Shown one piece after another: positions 48,859 to 57,486 of a stretch of DNA of 64,000 nucleotides. This DNA comes from Cohnella endophytica (lineage in GTDB: Bacteria; Bacillota; Bacilli; Paenibacillales; Paenibacillaceae). Each line of letters opens with the position of its first letter. The stretch's first letter is position 1. The notes below the pieces were generated by a model. It did no database searches, was not told the DNA's origin, and saw only the letters and a list, made by a program, of their open reading frames with translations. The DNA lies in the NCBI RefSeq assembly GCF_003628305.1, contig NZ_RBZM01000008.1, positions 1 through 64,000 on the forward strand, read 5' to 3'. A program made the translations under genes and the position numbers.

Positions 48859-51762
48859 ATGCCGATGTGCACGGAGCAGGAGCTGCTCGATTTCATGCGG
48901 GAAACCGCCTATAAACCGATGACTTACAAAGAACTCGAGAAACATTTTGGCATAGAGGATGCATTCGAATTCAAGGCATTCCTGAAATTGTTGACCGAAA
49001 TGGAGCAAGACGGCAAAATTCTGTTGACCCGTACGGACCGCTACGGCGTGCCGGAACGGATGAACTTGCTAAGGGGACGCATCCAGTCCCATCCGAAGGG
49101 TTTCGCATTTTTGATTCCCGACGACAAGGAGCACCCGGATCTGTACATTCATGCCAACGACATGAAGGGAACGATGAACGGGGATATCGTGCTGGCGCGG
49201 GTGTCCGCGAAGAACGAGAACGGCAAGCTGGAAGGCGAGATCGTGCGCATCGTCAAAAGGGCGGTCACGCAGGTCGTTGGCTTGTTCACCAATCACGAAA
49301 GCTATGGCTTCGTGGTGCCGGACGACAAACGGATTAATAAGGATATTTTTATCCGCAGCGAAGGCTTCAAAGGCGCGGTGACGGGTCAGAAGGTCGTCGT
49401 CAACATCCTCACATACCCGGAAGGCCGATCTGCCGCCGAGGGCGAGATCGTCGAAGTACTCGGTCATAAGGATGACCCGGGCGTCGATATTCTGAGCATT
49501 ATCCGTAAGCACGGTTTGCCGGAAAGCTTCCCGGGCGACGTGCTGGCCGAGGCCGAAGCGGCTCCGGACACGATTACGGAAGACGAGATCTTGAAGCAAG
49601 GTCGCCGCGACCTGCGGAACAAGACGATCGTGACGATCGACGGCGAAGACGCCAAGGATCTGGACGACGCGGTGAACGTGGAGAGATTGCCGAACGGCAA
49701 CCTCGTGCTTGGCGTACACATCGCGGACGTCAGCTATTACGTGCGGGAGAAGTCCAAGCTGGACGAGGAAGCGTACAATCGCGGATGCAGCGTCTACTTG
49801 GTCGACCGCGTGATTCCGATGCTGCCTCACCGGTTGTCCAACGGCATCTGCTCGCTCAATCCGCAAGTGGATCGGCTGACGATGTCTTGCGAGATGGAAT
49901 TCGAGCCGGACACGATGAAGCGGGTACGCCATGAGGTATTCACGAGTGTTATTCGCACGACGGAGAGAATGACGTACACGAACGTTCGCAAAATCCTGAA
50001 CGAAGAGGATCCCGAGGTTACGGAGCGTTACGCGGAGCTGGTGGATACATTCAAGTTAATGAAGGACCTCGCGATGGGCTTGCGCGGAATGCGCATGCGC
50101 CGCGGCGCGATCGACTTCGAATTCCAGGAATCGAAGGTCATCGTGGACGCGCAAGGCAAGCCGGTCGAGATCGTGAAGCGGGAGCGTTCGATCGCCGAGC
50201 AGATCATCGAGGAATTCATGCTGGCGGCGAACGAGACGGTAGCGGAGCATTTCCACTGGCTGAAGGTGCCGTTCCTGTACCGAATTCACGAAGAGCCGTC
50301 GAACGAGAAGCTGATGACGTTCATGCAGTTCGCGGGCAACTTCGGCTACGCGGTGCGGGGCAAAGGCAATACGGTTCATCCGCGCGCCTTGCAGACGTTA
50401 TTGGAAGAGATCCAAGGGACGAAGGAAGAAACCGTGCTCAGCACGATGATGCTTCGTTCGATGAAGCAAGCGAAATACGACGCGGAATCGCTCGGGCACT
50501 TCGGCCTGGCGGCGGAATATTATACGCACTTCACTTCCCCGATTCGTCGTTATCCGGACTTGGTCGTCCATCGCGTCATGCGCGAGGTGCTCGAGAACGG
50601 CGGTACGTTGCCGGACAACCGGTTCGATTCGCTGAATGCCCGGATGCCGGACATCGCTTCGCAGTCCTCGGACCGCGAGCGCGTTGCGGTCGACGCGGAG
50701 CGCGACACGGAGAAGCTGAAAAAAGCGGAGTTCATGCTGGATAAGATCGGCGAGGAATTCGTCGGCATGATCAGCGGCGTCACGAGCTTCGGTATGTTCA
50801 TCGAGCTGGAAAATACGGTAGAAGGCCTCATACGTCTTAGCGATCTGACGGACGACTATTACCATTTCCACGAGCTTCACATGGCTCTGATCGGAGAACG
50901 GACGTCGAAGATTTACCGGATCGGCGACGAGGTGAAGATTCGCGTAGCCCGGGTGAACATGAGCGATCATACGATCGATTTCGAGATGGTCGACATGAAA
51001 TCGCGCAGCGGCAGCCGCGTGAACTTCATCGACGCTCGCGGACCTGGCGGCGGCGGACGAGGCGGATTCGACCGCAAGCGGAAAAAGATGAACGCGGCGG
51101 GTCGGTTCGTCGGCGTTGGCGGCGGAGATGGCGGCAGCAGCGGCGGTAGTGGACGTGGTGGTCGCGGAGGCCGAGGCGGACGCGGTGGCGATGGTGCGTC
51201 CGCTCAAGGCGCGGGCGGTCGCGGCGAGCGGGGAGCGCGTCCTAAGGGCGGCGACTTTGCGGCGGGCGGTCAGGGTGGCCAAGCGAATGATCAAGTTAAA
51301 GGTCAGAACATTCCGGGTACCGGCAAGCGCAAGAAGAAGTCCGGCGCAGCCAAAGCCGGAGGCGCCCATGTAGAGGTTACGCAGGAAGCACGCCCTAACA
51401 ACGAGAACGCTCCGAGCAATCGCAGCAACGGCGGAAGCCATCGCGGCGAGTCGCAGAGAAGCTCAAGCTCGGGATCGGCGGTCGTCGCGGATCGTCCGGC
51501 GCCGGCCAGACGCGGCAAAGTCGACATGTGGGGACTTCCGCGCTCGGGCAACTACAAGAGCACGGATGACGGTACGGACGGGGATTCCTCGTACGGCAAA
51601 CGCAAAGGCCGCGGCGGTAATGGTGGCGGCGGTGGCGGACGTGGAGGAGCGCCGGGCGGCGTGTCCAGACGCGCTCCGAAGCCTTTTACGAAGGCGGAAG
51701 CTTCCGTGCCGAATCCGAGCGGCGAGAAGAAGCCGGCCAAACGCAGGAAGCCGAAAGAGTAA
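48859..51762 (+). CDS. rnr: Ribonuclease R with long Gly/Arg-rich tail
   Basis: A 967-residue 3'-5' exoribonuclease that degrades structured RNA and works with tmRNA-SmpB. Domains: N-terminal winged helix (~10-65), two cold-shock domains (~70-210), RNB catalytic domain (~240-570) with TIDGEDAKDLDDAVNVER, and an S1 domain (~630-710). Residues ~715-967 form a disordered tail with runs such as GRGGRGGRGGRGG, basic KRKKK blocks and RGKVDMWGLPRSGNY. Usual RNase R is 750-820 residues, so ~150-200 are extra. The ATG at 48859 has GAGG eight bases ahead; a GTG at 48850 is within the site. Confidence 0.96.
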   Translation: MPMCTEQELLDFMRETAYKPMTYKELEKHFGIEDAFEFKAFLKLLTEMEQDGKILLTRTDRYGVPERMNLLRGRIQSHPKGFAFLIPDDKEHPDLYIHANDMKGTMNGDIVLARVSAKNENGKLEGEIVRIVKRAVTQVVGLFTNHESYGFVVPDDKRINKDIFIRSEGFKGAVTGQKVVVNILTYPEGRSAAEGEIVEVLGHKDDPGVDILSIIRKHGLPESFPGDVLAEAEAAPDTITEDEILKQGRRDLRNKTIVTIDGEDAKDLDDAVNVERLPNGNLVLGVHIADVSYYVREKSKLDEEAYNRGCSVYLVDRVIPMLPHRLSNGICSLNPQVDRLTMSCEMEFEPDTMKRVRHEVFTSVIRTTERMTYTNVRKILNEEDPEVTERYAELVDTFKLMKDLAMGLRGMRMRRGAIDFEFQESKVIVDAQGKPVEIVKRERSIAEQIIEEFMLAANETVAEHFHWLKVPFLYRIHEEPSNEKLMTFMQFAGNFGYAVRGKGNTVHPRALQTLLEEIQGTKEETVLSTMMLRSMKQAKYDAESLGHFGLAAEYYTHFTSPIRRYPDLVVHRVMREVLENGGTLPDNRFDSLNARMPDIASQSSDRERVAVDAERDTEKLKKAEFMLDKIGEEFVGMISGVTSFGMFIELENTVEGLIRLSDLTDDYYHFHELHMALIGERTSKIYRIGDEVKIRVARVNMSDHTIDFEMVDMKSRSGSRVNFIDARGPGGGGRGGFDRKRKKMNAAGRFVGVGGGDGGSSGGSGRGGRGGRGGRGGDGASAQGAGGRGERGARPKGGDFAAGGQGGQANDQVKGQNIPGTGKRKKKSGAAKAGGAHVEVTQEARPNNENAPSNRSNGGSHRGESQRSSSSGSAVVADRPAPARRGKVDMWGLPRSGNYKSTDDGTDGDSSYGKRKGRGGNGGGGGGRGGAPGGVSRRAPKPFTKAEASVPNPSGEKKPAKRRKPKE

Positions 51763-51769
51763 GCTAGCA

Positions 51770-51808
51770 AGAGCCTTCAGGCCCTAGGGGTCGGAAGGCT
51801 CTTTCTTT
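51770..51808 (+). terminator. Terminator after rnr
   Basis: Stem AGAGCCTTC / GAAGGCTCT with a 15-base loop and TTCTTT. Confidence 0.82.
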
Positions 51809-51913
51809 ACGCGGACAAGCGTCTCGGAAGGCGTACGATTCCATTTTACAAAGTTCGCCGTATCTTATAGGATAGTACTTGGTGTGAACGGATGTCGGGG
51901 AGGCTGACAAATC

Positions 51914-52849
51914 ATGAAACAATTGTATCACGTGCTTGGAGCCAAACAGTTCGGAAGAGAAGAGCTGGAGCAGTTGTTCGATGCCGCGCGGGAGATGGAA
52001 GGCGTCGTGGCTCACGGCGGGGACAGACGGCATGAAGGCAGGATCATGACCTCGCTATTCTTCGAGGCGAGCACGCGGACGCGGCTGTCGTTCGAATCGG
52101 CGATGCAGCGGATGGGCGGCAACGTCATCGGCACGGAGAACGCGTCGCAATTCTCGTCCGCGATCAAGGGCGAGACGCTGGAGGACACGATCCGGATCAT
52201 TAGCGGCTACAGCGACGTCATCGTCATGCGGCACACGGAGATCGGCGCTGCGAAGCGCGCGGCGGCGGTAGCGGACATTCCGGTCATCAACGCCGGCGAC
52301 GGAGCGGGAGAGCATCCTACGCAAGCCTTGCTGGACGCGTACACGATCCGCAAGGAATTCGGCAAGATCGACGGACTGAAGATCGCCATGGTCGGGGATC
52401 TCGCGTATGGACGGACGGTCCACTCTCTGAGCTATATTTTGGCCAATTATCAGGACGTAATGGTGTACTATATCTCCCCGGACAACGTGCGGATTCCGGA
52501 AGACGTCAAGAAGTACATGGATAAGATGGGCATTCGCTATCAGGAAACGACCGATCTGGACTCCGTCGCGGGCTCGATCGACGTGCTGTACCAGACGCGG
52601 ATCCAGAAGGAGCGCTTCCCGTCCGTCGAGGAGTACGAGAAAGCATCCGGCCAGTATATCGTGGATGCCGAGCTTCTGTCCCGCATGCGTCCGGACGCCA
52701 TCGTCCTTCATCCGTTGCCAAGAGCAGGCGAGATCTCGGAGGAAGTCGATTCCGACCCTCGCGCGGCGTATTTCCGCCAAGCCGTCAACGGCGTGTACAT
52801 CCGAATGGCTCTTCTCGACAAGGCTCTGACCGAGTCGAAAAAGGCATAA
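51914..52849 (+). CDS. pyrB: Aspartate carbamoyltransferase, E. coli-like, stand-alone
   Basis: A 311-residue transcarbamylase of pyrimidine synthesis. Carbamoyl-phosphate motif FFEASTRTRLSFESAMQRMG, then VMRHTEIGAA, HPTQALLDAYTI, VGDLAYGRTVHSLSY and VLHPLPRAGEI. The sequence is nearer to the E. coli class B enzyme than to the PyrB of Firmicute pyr operons. No pyrI or other pyr gene is beside it and no PyrR-type attenuator is visible. Start ATG with CGGGGAGG upstream. It may be a second copy. Confidence 0.88.
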   Translation: MKQLYHVLGAKQFGREELEQLFDAAREMEGVVAHGGDRRHEGRIMTSLFFEASTRTRLSFESAMQRMGGNVIGTENASQFSSAIKGETLEDTIRIISGYSDVIVMRHTEIGAAKRAAAVADIPVINAGDGAGEHPTQALLDAYTIRKEFGKIDGLKIAMVGDLAYGRTVHSLSYILANYQDVMVYYISPDNVRIPEDVKKYMDKMGIRYQETTDLDSVAGSIDVLYQTRIQKERFPSVEEYEKASGQYIVDAELLSRMRPDAIVLHPLPRAGEISEEVDSDPRAAYFRQAVNGVYIRMALLDKALTESKKA

Positions 52850-52871
52850 TAAACGCGGTAGCGTAGGTTTG

Positions 52872-52901
52872 TTGATGGGGCGGGTGGGCGCGTGCTATAA
52901 T
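52872..52901 (+). promoter_or_regulatory. Promoter of smpB
   Basis: TTGATG, 18-bp spacer and TATAAT with a TGC extension, 88 bp before the start. Confidence 0.65.
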
Positions 52902-52988
52902 GAATGTCCGGGCGCAATGGATAGGTCATTATTGGCAGCGGTCCAATCGCTCCATCGGCGACACAATAGGCGAGGCAGGTGAAGGAAA

Positions 52989-53477
52989 GTGAGCAAGAAA
53001 GACGGGTTCGACAAGCCGTTAGCGCAGAATAAGAAGGCCTCTCACGATTACTTCATCGAGGAAGCCATTGAAGCCGGCATGGTTCTGACCGGTACGGAGA
53101 TCAAATCCCTTCGTAACGGCCGTGCTCAGCTAGGCGATGCTTTCGCGACGATTCGTAACGGCGAGATGTTCCTTCACAACATGCACATCAGCCCTTTCGA
53201 GCAAGGCAATCGTCACAATCCGGTCGATCCGACCCGGGCTCGCAAGTTATTGCTACACAAGGCTCAAACTCACAAGATGCTCGGCCAAGTTAAGCGCGAC
53301 GGATACACTTTGGTTCCTCTTCGCGTCTACATCAAGAATGGCTATGCCAAATGCTTGATCGGGATTGGTAAAGGGAAGAAGCAATTCGATAAGCGCCAAG
53401 CCGATGCCAAGCGGGATTCCCAACGGGACATCCAGCGCATCCTTCGTGAGAAACAGAAGGTCAGCAGCTACAAGTAA
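52989..53477 (+). CDS. smpB: SsrA-binding protein SmpB
   Basis: A 162-residue partner of tmRNA in rescue of stalled ribosomes. Seen: [19 protein letters not shown] at the N-terminus, [19 protein letters not shown], and the C-terminal basic tail with [16 protein letters not shown]. The start is GTG (MSKKDGFDK) with AGGTGAAGGA ahead. Immediately upstream of ssrA, its RNA partner. Confidence 0.97.
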   Translation: MSKKDGFDKPLAQNKKASHDYFIEEAIEAGMVLTGTEIKSLRNGRAQLGDAFATIRNGEMFLHNMHISPFEQGNRHNPVDPTRARKLLLHKAQTHKMLGQVKRDGYTLVPLRVYIKNGYAKCLIGIGKGKKQFDKRQADAKRDSQRDIQRILREKQKVSSYK

Positions 53478-53526
53478 TGAAGTGGCAGCATTGGCAGTAA
53501 CATTTTCGCATAGGGTAATACGCACG

Positions 53527-53535
53527 TGTTATAAT
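53527..53535 (+). promoter_or_regulatory. Extended -10 promoter of ssrA
   Basis: TGTTATAAT 89 bp before the mature tmRNA 5' end. The -35 region is weak. Confidence 0.55.
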
Positions 53536-53623
53536 AGATCTTGTAAGTTCGTTTGTTCGACTCTTCCTCAGGGGAGAGCTTTCCTGGCATTCCATCCGCT
53601 TCGGCGGTGGCGACCAGCTTTTC

Positions 53624-53985
53624 GGGGGCGTTTATGGATTCGACGGGGATAGAACGAGCGTGGGTAGCGGGTAGTAGGGCTGCGACTGCTTCACTAACGC
53701 GGAAAGCCTATTAAACGGCAAACAACAACCAACTTTAGCAGCAGCCTAAGAAACTGACTGTTAAGCTTCTACCCTCCATCGCCCATGTGGCGGGATAGGG
53801 GCCAACTTTAGTGGGATACGCCGTCTAGTCTCCGCCTGGGGCTAGCGGAAGAAGACAATCAGGCTGACCCGAAGGGAATCCGGTGACAGGGAGTCTCTAG
53901 GGTGACATCAAATCTGTCACTACACCCGTAGAAGCACATGTGGCGTTGTCTTCGGACAGGGGTTCGACTCCCCTCGCCTCCACCA
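53624..53985 (+). ncRNA. ssrA: Transfer-messenger RNA (tmRNA)
   Basis: A 362-base tmRNA. The tRNA-like ends pair GGGGGCG with CGCCTCC, with conserved TTTATGGATTCGACGGGG near the 5' end and T-loop GGTTCGACTCC plus CCA at the 3' end. The reading frame near 53717-53749 encodes the tag GKQQPTLAAA then TAA, which with the charged Ala gives AGKQQPTLAAA. Its 3' end is the insertion target of the adjoining island. Confidence 0.95.
53883..53985 (+). repeat. attL: island boundary in the 3' end of ssrA
   Basis: The last 103 bases of ssrA are repeated at 62679-62781 with about eight differences; the final TCGGACAGGGGTTCGACTCC and the next five bases are identical. This copy completes a functional tmRNA. 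Confidence 0.85.
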
Positions 53986-53989
53986 CGAG

Positions 53990-54017
53990 AAACCCGACCG
54001 CATGAGGTCGGGTTTTT
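53990..54017 (+). terminator. Terminator of ssrA
   Basis: Stem AAACCCGACC / GGTCGGGTTT with loop GCATGA and further T. Confidence 0.92.
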
Positions 54018-54046
54018 GTGTGGAAAGAAACGGGGAGTCGCCCCAG

Positions 54047-54402
54047 TCTGAAGGAGGACAATGGGGTACGTTCCGCGCGCAGGGAGCGCAGCGGACGAGC
54101 ACGGCATCTCATTCTACCGCTAAGAACGTCATCCGCGAATCATCTTCGTCAGCTAATTAAATCAAGAATGGGATACCCCCTCGCCGCCCGCCGAAAACCG
54201 ACACGCAGTGAGTCGGTTTGTAAGGCGAAGTACCATCGGGTCGATTACCTGAATCCGAAGGAGGACAATGGGGTTCGATCGCGCGGAAGGTAGCGGGGCG
54301 GACTGAGCACGCAATTCAATTCTACCGCTAAGATTGTCATCGTCGAGTCAGCTACTTTAGCAACTTTATTCAGGGATTGGATACTCTCCTCGCCTCCACC
54401 AA
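54047..54402. repeat. Tandem ~207-bp degenerate repeats with tmRNA 3'-end scars
   Basis: Two units share GAAGGAGGACAATGGGGT (54050 and 54257), GAGCACG, ATTCTACCGCTAAGA and GTCATC in the same order, 207 bp apart at the start. Each ends with a degenerate tmRNA tail: CCCCTCGCCGCC near 54177-54188 and TCCTCGCCTCCACCA at 54388-54402. After the first comes a hairpin AAACCGAC / GTCGGTTT (54195-54219) that mirrors the ssrA terminator. No gene is supported here. I read it as scars of repeated integration at ssrA. Confidence 0.7.
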
Positions 54403-54640
54403 CCTTTGAGGGAGTACCGTGCTAGGTGTTTATGTTTTGGGCTTTTTTGAATGTTCACGGTGGCTGGAATGCGTTGCTATGACTGGGATTTCGGTTACCT
54501 CTGTTGTTGAAAAGCATGACAGTCTCTCACAGGGTACATAGACAAGTGCGATACATATTAGAGCATATTGTTGTGGTAGATTATGGAATGATTTCGTGTT
54601 AATCTAGTCAGTCAAGATATAATTGGGGTGGGATTTAGAA
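54403..54640. other. Gap without a recognisable gene at the island start
   Basis: AT-rich sequence with no supported frame. A TATAAT sits at 54618-54623, possibly a promoter for the broken gene downstream. Confidence 0.4.
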
Positions 54641-55871
54641 GTGGGTAATAAGAAAAAGTTGATAACACCACTACAATCATCAGTAGCATTTCAGTCTGTG
54701 TTTAAACAAAAGGGATTAGCGAATTCCCTTATTTCCAAAGATCTTTTATCCTCATTTAACTCAATTAGTAACATAACTAAAACGAATAGATTTAATATTG
54801 CAACTGCTTCAGTATCTTTGCCGACTGAGTTCCTAAGATCACAATTAGCTCTACAGGATCAAATGAAAAGTTTATCAGGGATATTATCTATTACTAAAGA
54901 CATGTAAAAGATATACCCCATGATTGATGCAGCTCCATTTAGGCATTTGAAGCAGATTATGCAAATGGAAAGTGTGGTAAAGAATAACTTTTCTGGTTTC
55001 GCAGAAGCTATGAGGTTACCTTCGTTTATCTTGAAAGGTAGCAATGATAAAGACTTACGAACACAGACCTAGTATAGCTTTAGAAGTAGCAAAGCTTCCT
55101 CAGGCTTATGCAAGTTATTCTGAAAGACAGATAAATAGGCTAGTAAGTATTGAAGATAAAAGACATCCTCTTATTGATGTTATAGAAGATACAATAGAAT
55201 CCGCTAGTACGATAATTGAGGAAAGTACGATGTTAGTTGAGAGTATTGCATGGGGGAATATTTCTGATGCCAATGATGATAATGATGCAAACTATTCAAC
55301 GGTTAATCTATTTCCGTCATTAAACAGTCATTTGGCACCTTTGTATGCAGGCAGGATTAGCGCTTCTGATTTTGAAATAAATAATACACTGCCTGTTGTT
55401 ATACACACACTGGGTTGTAGGTTGATTAGACTCATCTGTGATATTAATGAAATTCATCAAGCGGCTCATGGAGTAGCTTTGTTTACATTGACACAAAAAA
55501 TGATGTTGGGTTTCCTGAAGATTCCAAATACAATTTCTGCGAATGAAATGCTCTTTGCTGATATAGTAGACTAACTTTACTTTATGTTATATGAAGGTTC
55601 AGGCGATGCAAAGAGATTAGTGGGGATAGCAAATAATGATGATGAATTGCTATCCCCGCTTTGGAAATTGAAGCATCTCAGATTGAACTTCAGGCATGAT
55701 GTAGAGCATGGGAAAGATATATCAAAAAAGTTAATGCAAGGTGGAGCGGCATTCAAGAATCTTATTGGTCATGCTCGACCTAGAAATACTAGTGATTGGA
55801 AACAAGCGCAGCTAAAAACATACGAGCATCTGGGGAGTATGCTAAGTAATGTCCTATTGCGAATGATCTAA
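54641..55871 (+). pseudogene. Broken hypothetical gene (two stops and a frameshift)
   Basis: Three consecutive open frames look like parts of one ~410-residue protein. The first (GTG at 54641, MGNKKKLITP) stops at TAA 54905, yet the same frame stays open to 55070. A shift near 55044-55070 leads to the second frame (KTYEHRPSIALEVAK), which stops at 55572 and continues in frame to 55871 (LWKLKHLRLNFRHDVEHGKD). I do not recognise the family. The helical, charged C-terminus would be soluble. The decay suggests relaxed selection on this part of the island. Confidence 0.65.
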
Positions 55872-55923
55872 AGAGAGGGGGGAGGCATCACTCCCCTCCA
55901 ATTTCTATTTATTCATTTCCCAG

Positions 55924-56082
55924 TCAGCATTTATGTTCTTTTGATACAACACAATACCATGTTGGTTGAGTGTATCCGCGCTCATGACAATATAGCTGGA
56001 TAGATTTAACTTGAACAGGGATGAATAGTTCCTTCTCAGCTTGACGATCAGACGAAAAACGGGTATAGATGGCCACTTTCAT
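55924..56082 (-). pseudogene. N-terminal fragment of a serine recombinase
   Basis: A 52-residue frame beginning MKVAIYTRFSSDRQAEKE, the start of a resolvase/large serine recombinase with the catalytic Ser in the RFSSDRQ motif, followed by FIPVQVKSIQLYCHERGYTQ. It ends abruptly, without the rest of the catalytic domain. The start at 56082 follows AAGGAGCTG; upstream codons are not family-like. Probably the remains of the island integrase or of another element. Confidence 0.7.
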
Positions 56083-56118
56083 GGATGAACAGCTCCTTGT
56101 ATTGTTATTTTTGGGTAT

Positions 56119-56150
56119 AAAAAAACAGGCATACCATGTAGGCATACCTG
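56119..56150 (-). terminator. Terminator after the 40-residue peptide gene
   Basis: On the minus strand CAGGTATGCC - TACAT - GGTATGCCTG (two G-U pairs) followed by seven T. Confidence 0.82.
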
Positions 56151-56178
56151 CGGTCATTCTTATAAATTAGATTCCGTC

Positions 56179-56301
56179 TTACTTGCTGCTCTTGTAGATA
56201 GTGTTTAATCCGATTAATGCCAATCCAAGGATGAATCCTACAACTATGGTAGGCAATCCCAATGCTTCTCCCCCACCTAATGCGATGCCAACTTTACTCA
56301 T
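56179..56301 (-). CDS. Small hydrophobic peptide, 40 residues
   Basis: Begins MSKVGIALGGGEALGLP, continues with one hydrophobic, Gly-rich stretch (TIVVGFILGLALIGL) and ends NTIYKSSK. A perfect AAAGGAGGTGA lies seven bases before the ATG, and the ATG overlaps the stop of the upstream gene (ATGA), so translation is coupled. A terminator follows. It would be a single-span membrane peptide. No family recognised; bacteriocin-, holin- or toxin-like roles are open. Confidence 0.7.
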   Translation of the reverse strand: MSKVGIALGGGEALGLPTIVVGFILGLALIGLNTIYKSSK

Positions 56302-57254
56302 TGTGCTTCACCTCCTTTCATGACTTCAGATAATTGCAGTAGCTGCATGCAAATTTCCTTACGCATTTCTTGAGCGATTTCAGACTGTAAAAACTCCTGT
56401 ATCTGTGTGTGTTGTCGTAACGTTAATAAGACGAATAAGACGTAGCACTTATAATGAATATTTCCATCCCTTGTGCTATTTGGGTTGTAACTATTGAGCT
56501 TGTCCATAAATGTTTTAACGAAAGGGAGCTCTAATGGATTAAATATTTTCTTAAGTTCTGACCAGTGTTCTTGTAAATGCTTGATGGTCTTATACATCTC
56601 AACAAAATCTTCTTCTTCGGCTAGAGATACAAATGGTGAGAGCCTTTTAAGGTTCATCCACTCTGTTGCAGGAGAAATGATTGTTTCTGAATCATTAGGT
56701 AGTGGTCCAAAAAAGTTAAAGAATTTTAGCAGAGTCTGAGGAGATACGGAATTAGGTGTGTTGAGGTCTTGAATAATACCAAACACAGTGTGCATAAAAG
56801 AGATTTCTTTTGTGCGTTGTTTTTCCAGTTCAGCCTCATCCTCTATTGAGGGTCTTCCAGGTTTTTTTGTAGGTAAAGCATCCTCAGCCATTATGGTAGC
56901 GGCGTATTCTGCATTAGCAGGATCTATTGTCAGCTTGGCAGTAGTCATAAAAGTAGAATCCATATTCATGACGTATTCCTGTAATGCATCCTTGAGCTTA
57001 TGCCATGCGACAGGGTATCCCTTCCAATAGAGTGTGAAGATTAGATATTGCTGTTTGATCCCTGGAAGTCTAGCTATCTCCCTAAGTGTTTGTAGAGATT
57101 GCTCGTGATATGAAGCTGGAGCGGCGCCTTTTGCTCGTCCATTTCCTTTACGAATTGTAACGATCCAACCATATTCGACATATCGTCTAAGTTTACTTGG
57201 TGTGAGTGATATATTTTCGGACTCTGCCATTTTCAGAAGTTCTTCGCGCTTCAT
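56298..57254 (-). CDS. Unrecognised protein with N-terminal MerR-like helix-turn-helix
   Basis: A 318-residue soluble protein. Residues ~15-32 (SLTPSKLRRYVEYGWIVTIR) resemble the MerR-type winged helix where the 'R-Y-...-G-(L/W)-(L/I)' pattern lies, and KGNGRAKGAAPASYHEQSLQ could be its wing. A KKPGRPSIEDEAE AT-hook-like stretch lies near residue 135. The rest is helical. AAAAGGAGG precedes the ATG. It is coupled to the small hydrophobic peptide, so it may regulate or escort it. No function is assigned. Confidence 0.6.
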   Translation of the reverse strand: MKREELLKMAESENISLTPSKLRRYVEYGWIVTIRKGNGRAKGAAPASYHEQSLQTLREIARLPGIKQQYLIFTLYWKGYPVAWHKLKDALQEYVMNMDSTFMTTAKLTIDPANAEYAATIMAEDALPTKKPGRPSIEDEAELEKQRTKEISFMHTVFGIIQDLNTPNSVSPQTLLKFFNFFGPLPNDSETIISPATEWMNLKRLSPFVSLAEEEDFVEMYKTIKHLQEHWSELKKIFNPLELPFVKTFMDKLNSYNPNSTRDGNIHYKCYVLFVLLTLRQHTQIQEFLQSEIAQEMRKEICMQLLQLSEVMKGGEAQ

Positions 57255-57333
57255 TGTTTGTGCCTCCTTTTGTTATGATTTTATATGGTAGGTAATGGGT
57301 AAACAACATATGTTTCATGCGCAAATGTAATAC

Positions 57334-57453
57334 CTACCTTTTCAATTTACGTAATTCTAATTTGCTTTGAGCGACATTCCATAGGTCCACATCAATAATT
57401 GCTGGATGACTTCCTTTGCTGATGATCCATTCAAATGACTTATGCGTCGGACT
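57334..57453 (-). pseudogene. Internal fragment of a large serine recombinase
   Basis: In one minus-strand frame the text SPTHKSFEWIISKGSHPAII continues DVDLWNVAQSKLELRKLKR then stop. The pattern G-x-H-P-A-I-I-D...W...Q is that of the recombinase domain of large serine recombinases. An in-frame TAA sits just upstream (57454-57456), so only ~40 codons remain. An 83-codon frame overlapping it in another phase is not a gene. Confidence 0.65.
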
Positions 57454-57486
57454 TTAATTAATGATAAAAAACAGTAGTAGGACTTG

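Noticed and set aside
50398..51441. 347-codon minus-strand frame opposite rnr
   Set aside because: Low-complexity antisense of the RNB and RGG-coding DNA without a ribosome site.
53859..54112. Minus-strand frames across the ssrA 3' end
   Set aside because: Antisense to tmRNA, and the same false peptide appears at the attR copy (62705-62896).
54018..54293. 91-codon plus-strand frame after ssrA
   Set aside because: Runs through the two noncoding repeat units and terminator-like hairpins; no ribosome site.
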